From Haliotis asinina (lineage: Eukaryota; Mollusca; Gastropoda; Lepetellida; Haliotidae): a DNA stretch of 64,000 nt. The position numbers and the translations under genes are program-made. Below are positions 36,000-46,358 of this stretch, one piece after another. Location: assembly GCF_037392515.1 (NCBI RefSeq), contig NC_090283.1, positions 20,465,001 to 20,529,000 of the forward strand, in the 5' to 3' direction. A model generated the notes under the pieces. The model was not told the origin of the DNA. It worked only from the letters and a program-made list of their open reading frames with translations, and made no database searches. How positions within the stretch are numbered: the first letter of the stretch is position 1; every line of letters begins with the position of its first letter.

Positions 36000-36690
36000 C
36001 AACCTGAGGTTTTTCATTAACTGCCCGACGAAGGAGGTTTTAGTTTCAAGGTAGGTTGATGATAATACATTGGGTTTATATTCATAAAATATTTTATTAG
36101 AAATTGAAAACTCATGAGAACACATTAATCGTCTTCGTTTACAGGCCCCATGGCAGTTATACCACAAATTATAAATGACAAGTTGCAATATTGAATTTGA
36201 ACGTCATGCTCAACATCATAATGAAATATATCCATGAGCATGGATCGTGCAATAACCCATGTTTTAAAGATGAGTACGAAAACATATGGTAACTGTGACA
36301 TACTGTACTCGTATTTCAACACAAGAAGAACTGAAACTGAAACATGGTAACTAATTACTGCAATCTGAGAAGAACAAACAAAAATGTCGACATCAACAAT
36401 GCAGGACAGTAAGATCACCGTGACTACCCCACTAATCTGATTGATGTACAGTTTTTAAATAATGGTTGTTCTGGTTGTATGAACCACCACAGGTACCAGA
36501 TATCGCCAAACCTTCACCATTACCAGACAAGCAGCCATCCCTCGAATTTATAACATTTGCCTGTCTCTTTCTCATGTAGCCAAAGAAGCCTCGAAGAACA
36601 ACACTCCCGGTTACAGTACTTCCTCATAGACATGATACTGATGTTTTATACGAATTTATATCCATTCACCGTGGCCATTGGTGTGTGCCA
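36000..36690. other. Unassigned DNA
   Basis: No supported gene. Frames of 70-97 codons on the minus strand show no domain. Confidence 0.5.
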
Positions 36691-36696
36691 GAAGCT

Positions 36697-37090
36697 GAAC
36701 GACACTTTAGTCCATGCCTGGTCACGTGGTTTCTCGTTGGCCGCAAGATTCACCTTAAGAGGACTAATAGCCATGTGGTCAGTGTACAAGTTAGCACCAG
36801 TGTTGTGACAGGACATCACTGCATTATGCTTGCCATCATGCAAGTCAATAGCTTGCCATCAAGCATTTTCTGAATATCTGGGTTTTGCCTTGTGTAAATA
36901 GTTATATTTTAGCATCGCCGTCTTTTAAATCATTTCAAGAGCGCACTTACTGCAATTTTGAAATTCGTAGTTGCACGAAAGGAACGACAGTTTAGTTAAT
37001 GCCTGGCCAAATGGTTTCTCGTTGGCCGTAAGATTCACCTTAAGACGACTAATAGCCATGTGGTCCTACTGCAATTTTGAACTTTGCAGT
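36697..37090. repeat. Interspersed partial duplication (~85 bp, plus a ~28-bp block)
   Basis: TTTCTCGTTGGCCGCAAGAT and the following TTCACCTTAAG block to ATAGCCATGTGGTC (36730-36780) recur at about 37015-37062. CTGCAATTTTGAA with AGTTGCAC occurs at 36952 and 37067. A local duplication, now about 90% identical. Confidence 0.75.
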
Positions 37091-37689
37091 TGCACTTTGT
37101 GCTAGGCCATCTGACCATGTGAGTTTATAATCTGTACGAAAAGAACAGTTTGGGACCTTTACAAATGAAGGTTTGTCGATAGATCAAAGCCGAGGAATTC
37201 TATTTGAGTTTCACGTATGGTGTATTCTAACTTTGATTGATTAATAAAGGGCATGATAAAGAGCGTTGAACATCAAAGAGTGACGTGGAACTCATCACAG
37301 TGTAAAGAAGGCGTCAGTCCCGTGGGGAAATTTCGCACTGGTTTAAAACATGACCTTATGGCACATATAGAAAAGAGCCAACTGTTACCTGTTAAATTAT
37401 TGACGGAGCTGTTGTAATCTATGCCAGTCATCATGAATGCGACATTCATACCCCATGCTGTAAAACATGACCATGAATAAATAATGCTACAAACAGTAGC
37501 TGCAGATGTTGCACGTTTTAAGTAGCAGGGAATCCCACCAAAACATACACCTTTTATAAAACATACCAGACAAGACATATACAGAGGTAGTCACTTCTTC
37601 CACACCTTTAACTCTTTACAGCGAGGTAAGTAAATTCCCTAATGGACGACATTTCACCAGGCTTGTTTGGGTAACTCATGAGTGTGTTT

Positions 37690-37830
37690 GAGGCGGAGGA
37701 CGATTCGGGTTAGACGGTCAGGAACGGGCAGACTCGCTGATTTGGTTGACATATGTAATCCTATCCCAGCCGCATAGATCAATGCTCATATTGTCGATCA
37801 CTTGATTTGACTGCTTCAGCATCAACATGA
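37690..37830 (+). mobile_element. SINE family A, degenerate
   Basis: GACTCGCTGATTTGGTTGAC and CATAGATCAATGCTCATATT in order on the plus strand; the head is weak and the tail missing. Confidence 0.7.
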
Positions 37831-37835
37831 GAAAC

Positions 37836-38398
37836 ATATATAACCCAAAGTACTACTTCACATATCAGTAGGGGAAACAAGGAAACCCAATAGTACTGCT
37901 TCACATATCAGTAGGGGAAACAAGGAAACCCAATAGTACTGCTTCACATATCAGTAGGGGAAACAAGTAAACCCAATAGTACTGCTTCACACGTCAATTT
38001 GTGAAACGGGTATGCCCAATGGCACTGAATCACATGCCGATATAAGAAACAAGCACACCCAATGGCACTGCTTGATATGTTAATATGGGAAACAAGTACA
38101 CCTAATGGTACTGCTTCACACGCCAGCTCTTGATACAGTGGCAGAAAAGTGGCAGATATGATCCCTAATGGACGACAACATGGGAAACAAGTACACCCAA
38201 TGGTACTGCTTCACATGGCCATATGACAAATAAATACAAACAATGGTACTGATTCACATGGGAAACAACCAATAATACTGCCGTACATGTTAATATGAGA
38301 ACCATATATACCCAGTGGTACCGCTTCAAATATCAATATGAGAAACATATATACCCCATGGTACTGCTCCTAATGTCAATATGGGAAACAACTATTGT
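37836..38398. repeat. 43-bp minisatellite, ~13 degenerate copies
   Basis: CAGTAGGGGAAACAAGGAAA recurs at 37866, 37909 and 37952 (period 43). The units then diverge (GGAAACAAGTACACCCAATG and similar) up to 38398. A remnant unit, TTGATTCACATGTCAGCATG, lies at about 39229 beyond the LINE piece. Confidence 0.88.
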
Positions 38399-38401
38399 AA
38401 T

Positions 38402-39217
38402 TTTCTAATCTTCTTTCTTTTCATCACCGTATATTTCTGGGATACCCTTAGACACCGCAAAAGGGTTTAACTTTAAAGGTTTATTATCTTTGGTCTCGAT
38501 GACAATAAAACGTGGCCAGCAGTCAATGCGTTTAGACGGTCTGAGGTCATCAACAGGGTCACTTTCAAGAGGAGGTTTGCTCTTTTTAGTCGGGGTTTCA
38601 TAAGTCATGGTGAGTTATTTAGGTTTCATCATCCGAGCTCCCCACCCACCACGGAGTATCACAAGGACCATGCTAAAGCAAGCGGGCCTCCAGCTTGCAA
38701 CACCAAAGGTACCCGGATGATATACTCCAGCAGAACAAATATAATTAATCCACCAGATTGGCCCATGGGCCACCGCCTTCTGGACATAAGACTCCAGGCA
38801 AAGTTCAGAACTTCTAAAATACATTCCAAAACCAGAAAAATCGATGAATAATTCAGCCAAGACCGAAATTAAAAGTCCAAATAAAATTTGTGTAACGACA
38901 TATATATGTAATCCATGCACAGGGCGTGACATGACCAGCCGATTCAACCACCCGTCTAAGTGAAGTAAGGGCTGAAGTGGTGTGTTAGGCAAACAGAACA
39001 TGGTTAAAGGTCCAGTTGCACCCAACCACCAGGATCCCTTCCTCCACCGACACGGGACGCAACCCACGGTAAACAGGTTGCCCAATTCGTCCGCTCCTTG
39101 CGACCAGCAATTTGGTGCTATGGACCTTGCTGACCCGGGTCCACACGGCGGTTGGCGAGCACTTAGCGTTGCCCAACACTCACAGCGAGGAGGTGGCTCC
39201 CCACGAGTGGCTAAGAA
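38402..39217 (-). mobile_element. LINE 5' end: leader and start of ORF1
   Basis: On the minus strand a 5' leader of about 600 bp leads to an ATG at 38608 that opens a 67-codon frame. This contains IDCWPRFIVIETKDNKPLKL and NPFAVSKGIPEI, a pattern I associate with ORF1 (gag-like, RNA-binding) proteins of Jockey-type LINEs. The copy stops after KKED at about 38402, so it keeps the 5' end only. The 211-codon frame at 38615-39250 lies in the leader and has no domain. Its flanks are units of the 43-bp satellite, so it interrupts that array. Confidence 0.6.
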
Positions 39218-39379
39218 ACGTGTATACCACATTGATTCACATGTCAGCATGAGAAATCACGGTTCACTTAAAAAATCAAAACATACTTCTTTGCTACATA
39301 CATTGTTTGTTATACTTTATCTTTACATGTTCGTTCCTTTGTATTTCTTGTTCCCAGCAACATCACCTCAGCAGCCCAA

Positions 39380-39560
39380 ATAGCAAACACTGATAACACT
39401 CGTCATGACCCATATTCCCTGCATTTCTGCTGATGATGACACTCGTCATGCCAATGTTTACAGCACTTCTGCTGATGATAACACTCGTCATGCCAATGTT
39501 TACAGCACTTCTGCTGATGATGACACTTGTCGTATTGCCCATATTCCCTGCCCCTCTGCA
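39380..39560. repeat. 42-bp tandem repeat, ~4 copies
   Basis: CTGCTGATGATGACACTCGT followed by CATGCCAATGTTTACAGC recurs at 39431, 39473 and 39515. The outer copies are diverged (CATATTCCCTGC). The open frame is a consequence of the 42-bp period. Confidence 0.9.
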
Positions 39561-39925
39561 GATGGCGACTTATAATGGTCATAATCTGAAGTATTCTTAT
39601 CCATACCAGTGTTTTAAAACGCAGTAATGTGATTTTGATTTTTGTTATACGTACCAGTTATCGCTAGTGACTGATAGGGTGGTGTAAATCCAAAGTAGGG
39701 TCCATTCAGGCAGCAGTCTGTAAGTCCCTAGAGAACCTCGTATGGTGATCTACCTTCAGTGACTGGTGTTCTGTTGCCCATTGCTATATTTATTTCTGCA
39801 GTGTTACCTTTGTATGATTACATGCTAGTTTTAAATGTTTGTCTGTGGTAGTATATTAGCTATTTGCTGTCTTTCGTTGACAGGTTGATCAGCTAAGTTT
39901 ACTTTAATATGGATCTCTCATAGTC
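39560..39925. other. Unassigned DNA
   Basis: Nothing supported. It could hold regulatory sequence for the exon at 40274. Confidence 0.4.
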
Positions 39926-39927
39926 AC

Positions 39928-39995
39928 TATATGGCTGAATTACAGCCGATGTGACTTTGAATATACTCACTCACTCACTCACTCTCTCAATCACT
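39928..39995 (+). mobile_element. SINE tail fragment, family D
   Basis: CACTATATGGCTGAATTACA and GCCGATGTGACTTTGAATAT followed by (ACTC)n. The same block occurs reversed at 61215 and 62960, defining a third tail type. Confidence 0.65.
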
Positions 39996-40273
39996 CACAC
40001 CCATGTGAAGATCCGAATGAGAAAGTACGAGTAATTCATGCTTATTAATTTCAGGATCGGGTTGTCTGGTTGGTTTCATTGGTGAATGCTTGTATTCGTA
40101 TCCAAATTACACAGACTGATGTGTGTGATTACCCTTGAGTCAATGCATCTCCAATTGAAAAGCTTCTAGGCAACGCTTCAACCACTAGTTTCCCTGAAAC
40201 CTTGGCCCTGGAGATACGTATTCTACAGGTCAAGTATCTACTTATTATTTGTATTTTTCACAATTCTACAGCC

Positions 40274-40340
40274 ATGGCCAATGGAAAATACATTGCGGTG
40301 TTTCTAACTCTGATTTCGTTCAGCGGATTCATTACCTTCT
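40274..40340 (+). CDS. Signal-peptide exon of a small secreted protein (candidate)
   Basis: A start codon in a strong context (CAGCCATGG) opens 22 codons, MANGKYIAVFLTLISFSGFI then TF, a typical secretory signal peptide with hydrophobic core AVFLTLISF. It ends at a consensus donor, T|GTAAGTATT, leaving phase 1. The next acceptor in range is at 40518. No homologue recognised. This is sequence evidence for a coding exon only; the mature protein depends on which downstream exon is used. Confidence 0.55.
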
Positions 40341-40518
40341 GTAAGTATTCACTAAGTGTGATAACAACACCTTACTAAGATATTACCAATATTTCAAATG
40401 TCTTTAATCAATAACTCAATTTAGTCAAACTGACGGTTATTCCAGTTCACATCTTTCGTGGGGATTGGGAAAGGTGTCACATTTATTCATAATATAATTA
40501 TCCTATTTCTTCATTCAG

Positions 40519-40562
40519 GCATGCCAGCTCCTGAGAGAGTATCGTTAGTCCATGCCAGTTAA
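40519..40562 (+). CDS. Possible second and last exon of the small secreted protein
   Basis: Acceptor TTTCTTCATTCAG ends at 40518; intron 40341-40518 would be 178 bp with GT-AG ends. Joined in phase 1, the frame continues CMPAPERVSLVHAS and stops at 40560-40562. The product would be a 37-residue precursor with a mature peptide of about 14-15 residues. A longer gene using other downstream exons is equally possible, because SINEs begin at 40605. Confidence 0.3.
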
Positions 40563-40604
40563 AGAGCATTGCATCAACCACCGTTGTCGAATATTTGTTA
40601 ACCT

Positions 40605-40722
40605 ATGAAGATCCGGGTTAGAACGGGTCTTCACCAACCCATGTCTGTCGTAAGAGGCGGTTGAGGTGATCTGGTGGTCAGATTCAATGACTTGGTTGAG
40701 GCAAGTTAATCCATGGTCATGC
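40605..40722 (+). mobile_element. SINE family A, 5' part
   Basis: ATGAAGATCCGGGTTAGAAC, CCATGTCTGTCGTAAGAGGC and GATCTGGTGGTCAGATTCA. Truncated where a family C fragment begins. Confidence 0.8.
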
Positions 40723-40723
40723 C

Positions 40724-40806
40724 ACTTGTGACCGGGTGTAAAAAACTTGGAGTCAACCTTGGTTTGCTTTTGCAGGTGTTTGTGAAGGTCTTTTCCCAAA
40801 AGCTGG
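40724..40806 (+). mobile_element. SINE family C fragment
   Basis: TGTGACCGGGTGTAAAAAAC, TTGGAGTCAACC and GGTGTTGTTAC match the middle of the full family C element at 41440. Confidence 0.65.
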
Positions 40807-41287
40807 TGTGGTGTTGTTACAATGGATCAAGCAATAAAAGTCAATGCATTTGATTGGTGTACAATAGTGTGGAATGCCCACAAACGTCGTGAAAACAACA
40901 AAGAAACAATTGATATCCATGACATTTTGTCGTACATTAGAATACCGACTTCTAAATGCCTCTCAAGAACCTTTATATGGATCGTTTTGGTACTTTTATT
41001 TTCCAAGAAATAAACACAAATCTCTTTCTTCAGCATCATATTTCAAGTGGACAATCAGGCTGGAGGTGCTTCAAACACCAAAGGTACATCTTTAGTTTCA
41101 TAATACTCTAAATTGTCAAACACCATTGAAAAGCCTTTTAATATGAGATTTCTTGTGGCTTGAGAAAGGGTCTTTTCACTACAAGTTTAAGTTTAGTGAG
41201 TGCAGATATAAAATAATGACCACTTTAAGTGGCAAAGCATTTTATTCATTTCACAAAACAACGCACATTACTTTATGGATATTAGTG

Positions 41288-41439
41288 TGTGCTTGAGTTA
41301 GTTTTACGCAGCACTCAGCAGTATTTCACCTTTATGGCTCCGGTTTGTGAAATAATCGAATCTGAAAGTGACAATCCACTGATCAACAGCATAAGCGTCG
41401 ATTTACGTACTTGGGAGACAATCACACGTGTCAACCAAG
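41288..41439 (-). mobile_element. SINE family A, left (tail) half, split by family C
   Basis: Tail to middle of a minus-strand family A copy: AGTTAGTTTTACGCAGCACT, AATAATCGAATCTGAAAGTG and CACACGTGTCAACCAAG. It breaks off at 41439, where the family C element starts; the head resumes at 41943. Confidence 0.85.
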
Positions 41440-41942
41440 GGGGCATGGTGGGAGAGCTGGCTAAGGCACCAGGCTAGTGATCCAGCGAGGTTGAGGTGTC
41501 GGGATCGAGCCCTCCTGTGACCGGATGTAAAAGCCTTGGAGTCAGCTTTGTGTGCAGACTCTTTCGGTGTTGTCACAGCCTCTAGTGTACAGTACACAAC
41601 CCTGTGCACTTAAAAGAACCCACGAATCCGTTGGTATATGACCAGGTGGTGGCCACATGAACACGTGCATACTCCTAGTTGCGGGTACAGCAGTAAACTT
41701 GGACAAAGACTATATGTTCCAGTCCACTGTCAATTGGGTACCTCGTTAGGATGAGAGAGCCATAATAAACTCGGTGCGCCTAGTGGCAGCAAGAGTTGTA
41801 TACTCCACAGGGAGTTGAGATTGAAATACGATGTGTTTTTGAGATTGACATCCAGTGATCGAGGGAAAAATACAAGCGCCCTGAGCATGCACTAGTACTT
41901 GGATATGTGCGCTATATAAATATCCAATCTATCTATCTAAGC
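41440..41942 (+). mobile_element. SINE family C, ~500 bp, tRNA-like head
   Basis: The head GGGGCATGGTGGGAGAGCTG and GGCTAAGGCACCAGGC resembles a tRNA 5' half with an A box. TCGGGATCGAGCCCTCC fits a B box (GGTTCGANNCC type). A long body follows, and the 3' end is TGTGCGCTATATAAATATCC with a (ATCT)n tail. It lies inside the family A copy, so it is younger than that copy. Direct repeats at its ends are short (AAG) or eroded. Confidence 0.8.
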
Positions 41943-41995
41943 GAGATAAACCAGTTCAGTGAAGATTGGTTCTACCCTGGACCTTCATGGGTCTT
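41943..41995 (-). mobile_element. SINE family A, right (head) part, split by family C
   Basis: TTCTACCCTGGACCTTCATG followed by GGT is the family A head (minus strand), completing the copy begun at 41288. Part of the core next to the break has been lost. Confidence 0.75.
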
Positions 41996-41999
41996 CATG

Positions 42000-43350
42000 G
42001 ATAAGGATTCCCTGCTTCTTGTCTGATGCTGAAGATCAACTAGGACCCGGAGCTTTCATGGCATTGTGATTGTACTTAATGGCCACTTATAGTAAATCTA
42101 GCTGGCTGTGTTGACGAACCATTACTCCAAGGTTTCTCATATTGTTATTGTTGAAGTTGGGGAACATTCAGGAAGTACAAGCTTTCACAAACTTTTCAAA
42201 GACATACATCATATGGACGCACCATCATTTCTCTATATCACCATCCGTGAACACAACTCATGGGTTGCACATGTACAAAAGTACAACACAGTGGACCGTT
42301 GTACACAGTAGCGTGGGGTTTTATTTTCAATTTAAACGCTTTTCAAGGAAGTCGATAATCATTGTATATACGTACACCATTAACGTTGACAACCAACTTG
42401 CATCATCACACAGTTGTCAGTATTTGTTTCTACCCGGGTGTTTGTTTGTTTGTTTGTTTGTGTTCGTTGCATGTCTGGCAAAGGATAATTGTTCATGTTT
42501 TATTTTATGTTTCAGTCTTGGCAAGGTGCCGACTCAGGGGTGAAGTGGCATTCCATACAAGTGACATATAACATAGACAAGCGTACAAATAAAGTGAGTG
42601 AGTGAGTGACAAATGAAATACGTGATGCACGTGATTAAAAACCAACTGCACCGCAACTACACTGTTCCTAAGCTCCTCTCAACTTTCTGCCTACTCTATA
42701 CGCATTTACCTTGAGGACGCCCAGCGATGTTGCGCGTTTTCAATACGTGCGCAAAATTTAGCAATGATGAATATGATTTGGAGATTTTACGTGCGCTTTT
42801 CGGTATAAATATATAGTATGCACATACCCATACAACAGTTTAAAGCGGGCAGCAGTTTATGAAAGTCATATTTTCAATATATTGTGCATTTTGCTCTCAG
42901 TTTCATTTATGGGACGAAATGTAACATAAATAAGACCATCTAGTAAATTACATCATTAGACACGAATGGAGTCTATTAAGTCAATCTTCCTTCACATACC
43001 GCTTAGGCTATCATTTTTATTAGTTCCTTAGCTTGTGAAGCGGGGATACACAGTGCCCCATGAAAAATAGAGTATGGAAGCCGAATCGTTTGTCGGGTAC
43101 TTTTTAAGTACAAGTTATACTTTGATACCAACAAAATCAAGGAAAATACACGATGAAATATGGAGTATAATATCGAACATTTGGAATTACGGAAACTGTT
43201 CTGGAACTTGCACTTGGCCACATTCACACGAACTATATTTGTTCAGTAAGACAAATATATGGATTAATGTTCTTTAATCTTTTTCACAAAACGTTTTGGG
43301 TTCATTCCAGATCCCCGCATCAGGTGAGGACTATTTTCTTCCGTTCACCT
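42000..43350. other. Mostly unassigned; possible short exon at 42514-42571
   Basis: An acceptor-like TTTTATGTTTCAG ends at 42513 and is followed by a frame, LARCRLRGEVAFHTSDI, that stops at 42569-42571. AATAAA lies at about 42588, just before a (GTGA)n run. It could be a terminal exon of a plus-strand gene, perhaps that starting at 40274, but support is thin. Confidence 0.3.
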
Positions 43351-43351
43351 G

Positions 43352-44364
43352 ATGAAAGGATCTGGGAAGACCCCGAAAGTAAGTATTCCTGGTTTAAGTA
43401 CTGAAGATGTTTTCTCCCTGAATTATAAGAATTATCATTTTTTGCAGATTCTTTCTCAAAGCATTGACGATCCTTCTTTCATCAAACCAGAAATCACAGT
43501 GGTTACAGCCTATTTCAACATCGGCTCCTTCGCCAAAGGAAGTGGGGCTAACATGTTTATGCCAACCCAATATAAGCACTGGATGAAAGCTTTTGGCAAC
43601 ATTAAAAACAACCTTGTCGCATATACCGATTCCAAGGATGTGTACGACCTCTTCATAAACCTGAGACGCAGGTTTCCCAGCAATATGACGAAAGTGTTCC
43701 TGATAGACAGATACAACCTTTGGTCCTTCTCCTTGGCCGAAGAAATCCGGAGTATCTACATGTAGCCCAACTATCCAAAGCATCAACCGAACACAGTCAA
43801 CGAGAACTACTCATGTGCAATGCATGCTAAGTTTGAATTGGTCAACAGAGTTTTAGCGGACAAACTTTAGCGTTTTAGTTTTTTCCAACAAAATATTTCT
43901 GCTGGCTAGATATTGGACTCTTCCGGAGTATCGCTGATGACAAGAAAACCTTCAAGCTCCAGATTCCCAAAGAATGGGATCAACAGAAAGTGGCCTTCAG
44001 TGCAGTATCCCCCTTCAACAAACAGGAGACAATCGCAAAGGTTATTAAAAACAATAAGGTTTGGGTTGGAGGCGCAATGTTTTTAGGAACACCTGAAGTG
44101 CTTCACAACTACACAGAAGACTACATGAATACAGTCAAGATGCCGATAAAGCAACGCTTGATGAATACGGATCAGCAAGTTATATATTCCATGTACCTGC
44201 CATCCTCACTGGTTAAACCCCAAGTCCAGATACAAACATTCTCCCGGCAGCATAATCCTTTTGACTATTGGTTCTATCTTGGATACCTGTGCAGGGAGAC
44301 ATGGTTAAAAACCCAAACTCCTGTGAATAAAACAGTCTACAAAAGTTGCAGCCTTTTGCCATAG
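43352..44364 (+). pseudogene. HtrL/YibB-family protein pseudogene
   Basis: Two open segments belong to one ancestral protein. Segment 1 (43352-43765) carries ITVVTAYFNIGSFAKGSG and AYTDSKDVYDLFINLRRRFP with LWSFSLAEEI. Segment 2 (43990-44364, another frame) carries KVWVGGAMFLGTPEVLHNY and FDYWFYLGYLCRETW. Between them YFCWLDIGLFRSIADDKK is readable. This pattern fits the HtrL_YibB family, of uncertain function, named after a bacterial protein but present in animals. The reading is broken by in-frame TAG codons at 43763-43765 and about 43868-43870 and by one frame change before about 43890. The stretch 43379-43447 starts GTAAGT and ends TTTTTTGCAG, so it may be a 69-bp intron, arguing against a processed copy. 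A sequencing error could explain one break but hardly all three. Confidence 0.7.
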
Positions 44365-45195
44365 CTCTCTCAGTTGGTCCCCTAAACACTTATTAATTAC
44401 AGAAATCTATAGTTTAGACGTAATTTGGGGTTTTTATTGTTTTTTGTTGTTTTTATTGTTTTTTTGTTTTTGTCGTTTTTGTCTTTGTTTTATTTTATTA
44501 TCTTATTTTTTTATTTATTTTTTTGCATGAGTTTCATAGGCAGGTTTTTATCCTTGAAATCCTTTTCCCGAGTTTCCATGCAACGTTACTCGGTTACCGA
44601 TTTTCATAATTTTAAATTTATTCACAGGGGAATTTATCTGGCTTTATTTCAGTAAGAATCGCGGCTATATATTCCACAATTTCCAGAATTCGACCATAAA
44701 CGAGAGTGGGGTGTTTGTGCGTGTTACATCCCTTTCTTTCTTTATATGTATACGCTGTGATGTAGAGGAAGGACAATAGTGTTGTAGTCTGAGTCAGCTG
44801 AAGGAGTTCATTATCCCAGGAATGTTACCACTCTCCGGGAATTTCATTATATTGGAGTGAATCGTACAAAGGGAGATAATCACGTCTATGTTGTAAACAC
44901 GTATCCACCGGTGAGTGAAGAGTTGGCTACCTAGTACAACTCAAAGCATCCACACTTTGTTCACATCATTCACCAAACGTAAAAGAGAAAACTACTTCCA
45001 CTTCCACTACTTGTCCCTGATATGAGGGAAATGCGACGAAAACAGAAGTTCATGTGCTGATTAAGATGGAGAGCCACTTCACTGCTCAACACCTGGAACC
45101 TGCCGATTACCTGATTGAGAGTACTAAGTGCTATTCACGTCTGATATCCCTAGCAGGTCTCGGGGATTACAGGATTCAGGATTTTTTATTTTCAT
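44365..45195. other. T-rich run and unassigned DNA
   Basis: A poly-T-rich run lies at 44428-44525. The rest is unassigned. Confidence 0.5.
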
Positions 45196-45927
45196 AAATC
45201 CTACAAAATGATATGGAAAACATACATGTTTTCGATGAATACAATGTGCATCAATGGCTGTTATGCATGTGAATATAATATAGATGTACAACTAAAACAG
45301 GGATAATACAATTTGCGTTAAATAAGACAATTTTTGAAGAAAGGATAATAGTCAGATTTCATCAGGAAAACAAATCTATCAATATTGGGATTATTGCAAA
45401 ACTACCTAGGGAGAATACGTTTTCTTACATCATCTAGAGCTCTGCATGATAGGAAAATATGAAATTCGTCACATATAACGTTGTGGTTACAGACTGTACA
45501 TGGTTTATTTTCTGTGTCAATATTTCACCATCTGCCGGTTTCAGTCGGTAATCTGTGATTACATGTTCTTAATTTTGTTAACCAAACACGTTTCAATGGG
45601 AGGCTGGTTAAATAAGGTTCTAGATGGGGGGTATTCTTTATAAGGAGTAATGCTTACTTTTTGATGAGTTTTGAAGGTCGGCATTCCATGACTGCTTAAA
45701 CTGATCTATAAGTGTGTACTTAACAGAGTGTTTCAGCCAGACCGCGGAAGGGAAACTTTGGGACCGTCATATGTATGATAATCCAACATTTTGAAGTATA
45801 TTTTTACCATATTTAAAAGATCACGTTGAATGTCCACACAAGTGGACACATTAGCCATTACATTATATACTGTACGAGATAACTTATGTGATTATGTAAT
45901 GACTTTACACCGGTAGTTTATAATTCT

Positions 45928-46096
45928 GGTGGCCGGTGGGGTAGCGTAGTGGTTAAGGCGTTCGCTCGTCACGCCGAAGACCCGGGTTCGATTCCCCACA
46001 TGGGCACAATGTGTGAAGCCCATTTTCTGGTGTCCGCCGCCGTGATATTGCTGGAATATTGCTAAAAGCGGCGTAAAACTTAACTCGCTCACTCAC
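45928..46096 (+). mobile_element. SINE family B, full length with 9-bp TSD, inside LINE
   Basis: The tRNA-like head has A-box region TGGGGTAGCGTAGTGGTTAA and B box GGGTTCGATTCCCC, then GATATTGCTGGAATATTGCT and the GCGGCGTAAAAC tail. TATAATTCT at 45919-45927 is repeated at 46097-46105, a target-site duplication. It interrupts the LINE reading, so it postdates the LINE. This is the best reference copy of family B on this strand. Confidence 0.93.
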
Positions 46097-46319
46097 TATA
46101 ATTCTAGTTTTAATCATTACTTCACTGGGTATTTACCATGTTCCCCATAAACCATAAAATTTGGAGTAGATTGTCGTATTTTAAGTATATATTTACATAC
46201 TTTCAAGTGCGGTCTTTTTGTAGAATAGTTGCATTTCCATACTCGCAATCCTCTCACCCATATAATAAAATTGGGGAAATGCATTGAGTTTCAGCTGACA
46301 GTTGGGATTTCAAGATGCC

Positions 46320-46358
46320 TGGGATGGTGGGGTAGCCTAGTGATCAAAGTGTTCGTTC
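46320..46358 (+). mobile_element. SINE family B head fragment
   Basis: GATGGTGGGGTAGCCTAGTG followed by ATCAAAGTGTTCGTTCT is the first ~38 bp of family B; the remainder is absent. It also lies within the LINE copy. Confidence 0.8.

Noticed and set aside
38615-39250. 211-codon minus-strand frame
   Set aside because: It lies in the leader of a LINE copy and shows no domain.
45928-46010. tRNA-like sequence with A and B boxes
   Set aside because: It is the head of SINE B with a target-site duplication around the whole element, not a tRNA gene. The same holds for the copies at 21184, 50281 and 41440.
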